Source: Arthrobacter sp. RIT-PI-e
GTDB lineage: Bacteria > Actinomycetota > Actinomycetes > Actinomycetales > Micrococcaceae
Reading direction: 5' to 3'
Length of the DNA stretch: 34,541 nt
Assembly (NCBI RefSeq): GCF_001187915.1
Contig: NZ_LGIU01000094.1
Coordinates: 1-34,541 of the forward strand
A program made the position numbers and the translations under genes. The notes under the pieces were generated by a model. That model was not told the DNA's origin, ran no database searches, and was given only the letters and a program-made list of their open reading frames with translations. Position 1 is the stretch's first letter. Each line of letters opens with the position of its first letter. Positions 34,172 to 34,541 of the stretch are shown piece by piece.

Positions 34172-34541
34172 GTGATCCCAGCACCCAGTACCCTGCCCGT
34201 GGTCGACTTCCGTGTCCTGGACCTGCGCGGCACCGCGCTGGCCCCCGGCGAGCTCGCGGGCGTGCTGCCCCGGGCAGCCGTGAGCGAGCAGTCCTCCGAG
34301 GCCGCGGTGCAGGCCATCATCGACGACGTCCGGACCCGCGGCTTCGACTCGCCGCGGGATCTTGCCGATCGCTTCGACGGGGTGCGGCGGGGGAACCCGA
34401 GGGTTCCCGCCGCGGTGATCGAGGACGCGGTGGCCGGGCTCGACCCGGCGGTGCGCGGGGCCCTCGAGGAGGCGATCGCCCGGGCCCGTGCCTTCGCGTC
34501 GGCCCGGCTGCCGGCGGACGTGGAGGTGGAGGTGGCCCCCG
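34172..34541 (+). CDS. hisD: Histidinol dehydrogenase, 5' part
   Basis: The first 123 codons of a HisD protein, which oxidises L-histidinol to L-histidine in the last two steps of histidine synthesis using NAD and Zn. The frame reads VVDFRVLDLRG, then LPRAAVSEQSSEAAVQAIID and DVRTRGFDSPRDLADRFDGV, which match the N-terminal domain (the region before the catalytic Zn and NAD sites). The gene runs off the right edge, so active-site residues are not seen. Placement after dnaE is usual in Micrococcaceae and suggests a histidine operon continuing to the right. Confidence 0.9.
   Translation, partial: MIPAPSTLPVVDFRVLDLRGTALAPGELAGVLPRAAVSEQSSEAAVQAIIDDVRTRGFDSPRDLADRFDGVRRGNPRVPAAVIEDAVAGLDPAVRGALEEAIARARAFASARLPADVEVEVAP

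Noticed and set aside
1-34541. Mobile elements, CRISPR arrays, tRNA or rRNA genes, defence or biosynthetic islands
   Set aside because: None was recognised. Gene order and base composition are uniform and match a conserved core chromosomal region.

Overview
The window is a GC-rich (roughly 70 % G+C) chromosomal segment of an actinobacterium. Gene content and order match the division and cell wall (dcw) cluster of Micrococcaceae (Arthrobacter, Kocuria, Micrococcus and relatives): dinB, a DUF3040 gene, mraZ-rsmH-ftsL-ftsI-murE-murF-mraY-murD-ftsW-murG-murC-ftsQ-ftsZ, pgeF, yggS, sepF, yggT, divIVA, lspA, rluD, dnaE, hisD. The family is inferred from synteny and protein motifs; the genus cannot be fixed by eye. 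MurE lacks the DNPR motif of diaminopimelate-adding enzymes, which fits the L-lysine peptidoglycan of that family.

Left part (1-5146): a PASTA-domain Ser/Thr kinase cut by the left edge, a secreted LysM lytic transglycosylase with a structured 5' leader, a Rv2175c-type DNA-binding protein and a polyprenyl diphosphate synthase. The kinase, Rv2175c and prenyl synthase group resembles the mycobacterial pknL-Rv2175c-idsA2 neighbourhood. It links muropeptide sensing, wall cleavage and isoprenoid lipid supply.

Middle (5300-27401): DNA polymerase IV and a small DUF3040 membrane protein ending at a strong terminator. Next comes a 397-bp gene-free stretch with a perfect 28-bp palindrome and the mraZ promoter, whose -10 overlaps MraZ-type repeats. 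A mostly overlapping operon (ATGA/GTGA junctions) follows, making lipid II precursors (MurE, F, D, C, MraY, MurG) and the septal synthesis machine (FtsL, I, W, Q). ftsZ has its own promoter and a striking palindrome. Behind it lie pgeF, yggS, sepF, yggT and divIVA, which couple FtsZ anchoring and polar growth to the cluster.

Right part (27539-34541): lspA and rluD (overlapping), dnaE1, a convergent flavin reductase, a small membrane protein, and the 5' end of hisD.

There are no tRNA or rRNA genes, insertion sequences, phage genes, CRISPR arrays or other accessory islands. I do not see an undescribed multi-gene system. The points most worth a second look are a MurD ATP-binding loop in which three Thr positions read as Pro, a repeated leaderless promoter layout (TANNNT, six bases, start codon), the palindrome in front of ftsZ, the palindrome in front of mraZ, and the structured leaders of rsmH and of the transglycosylase gene.
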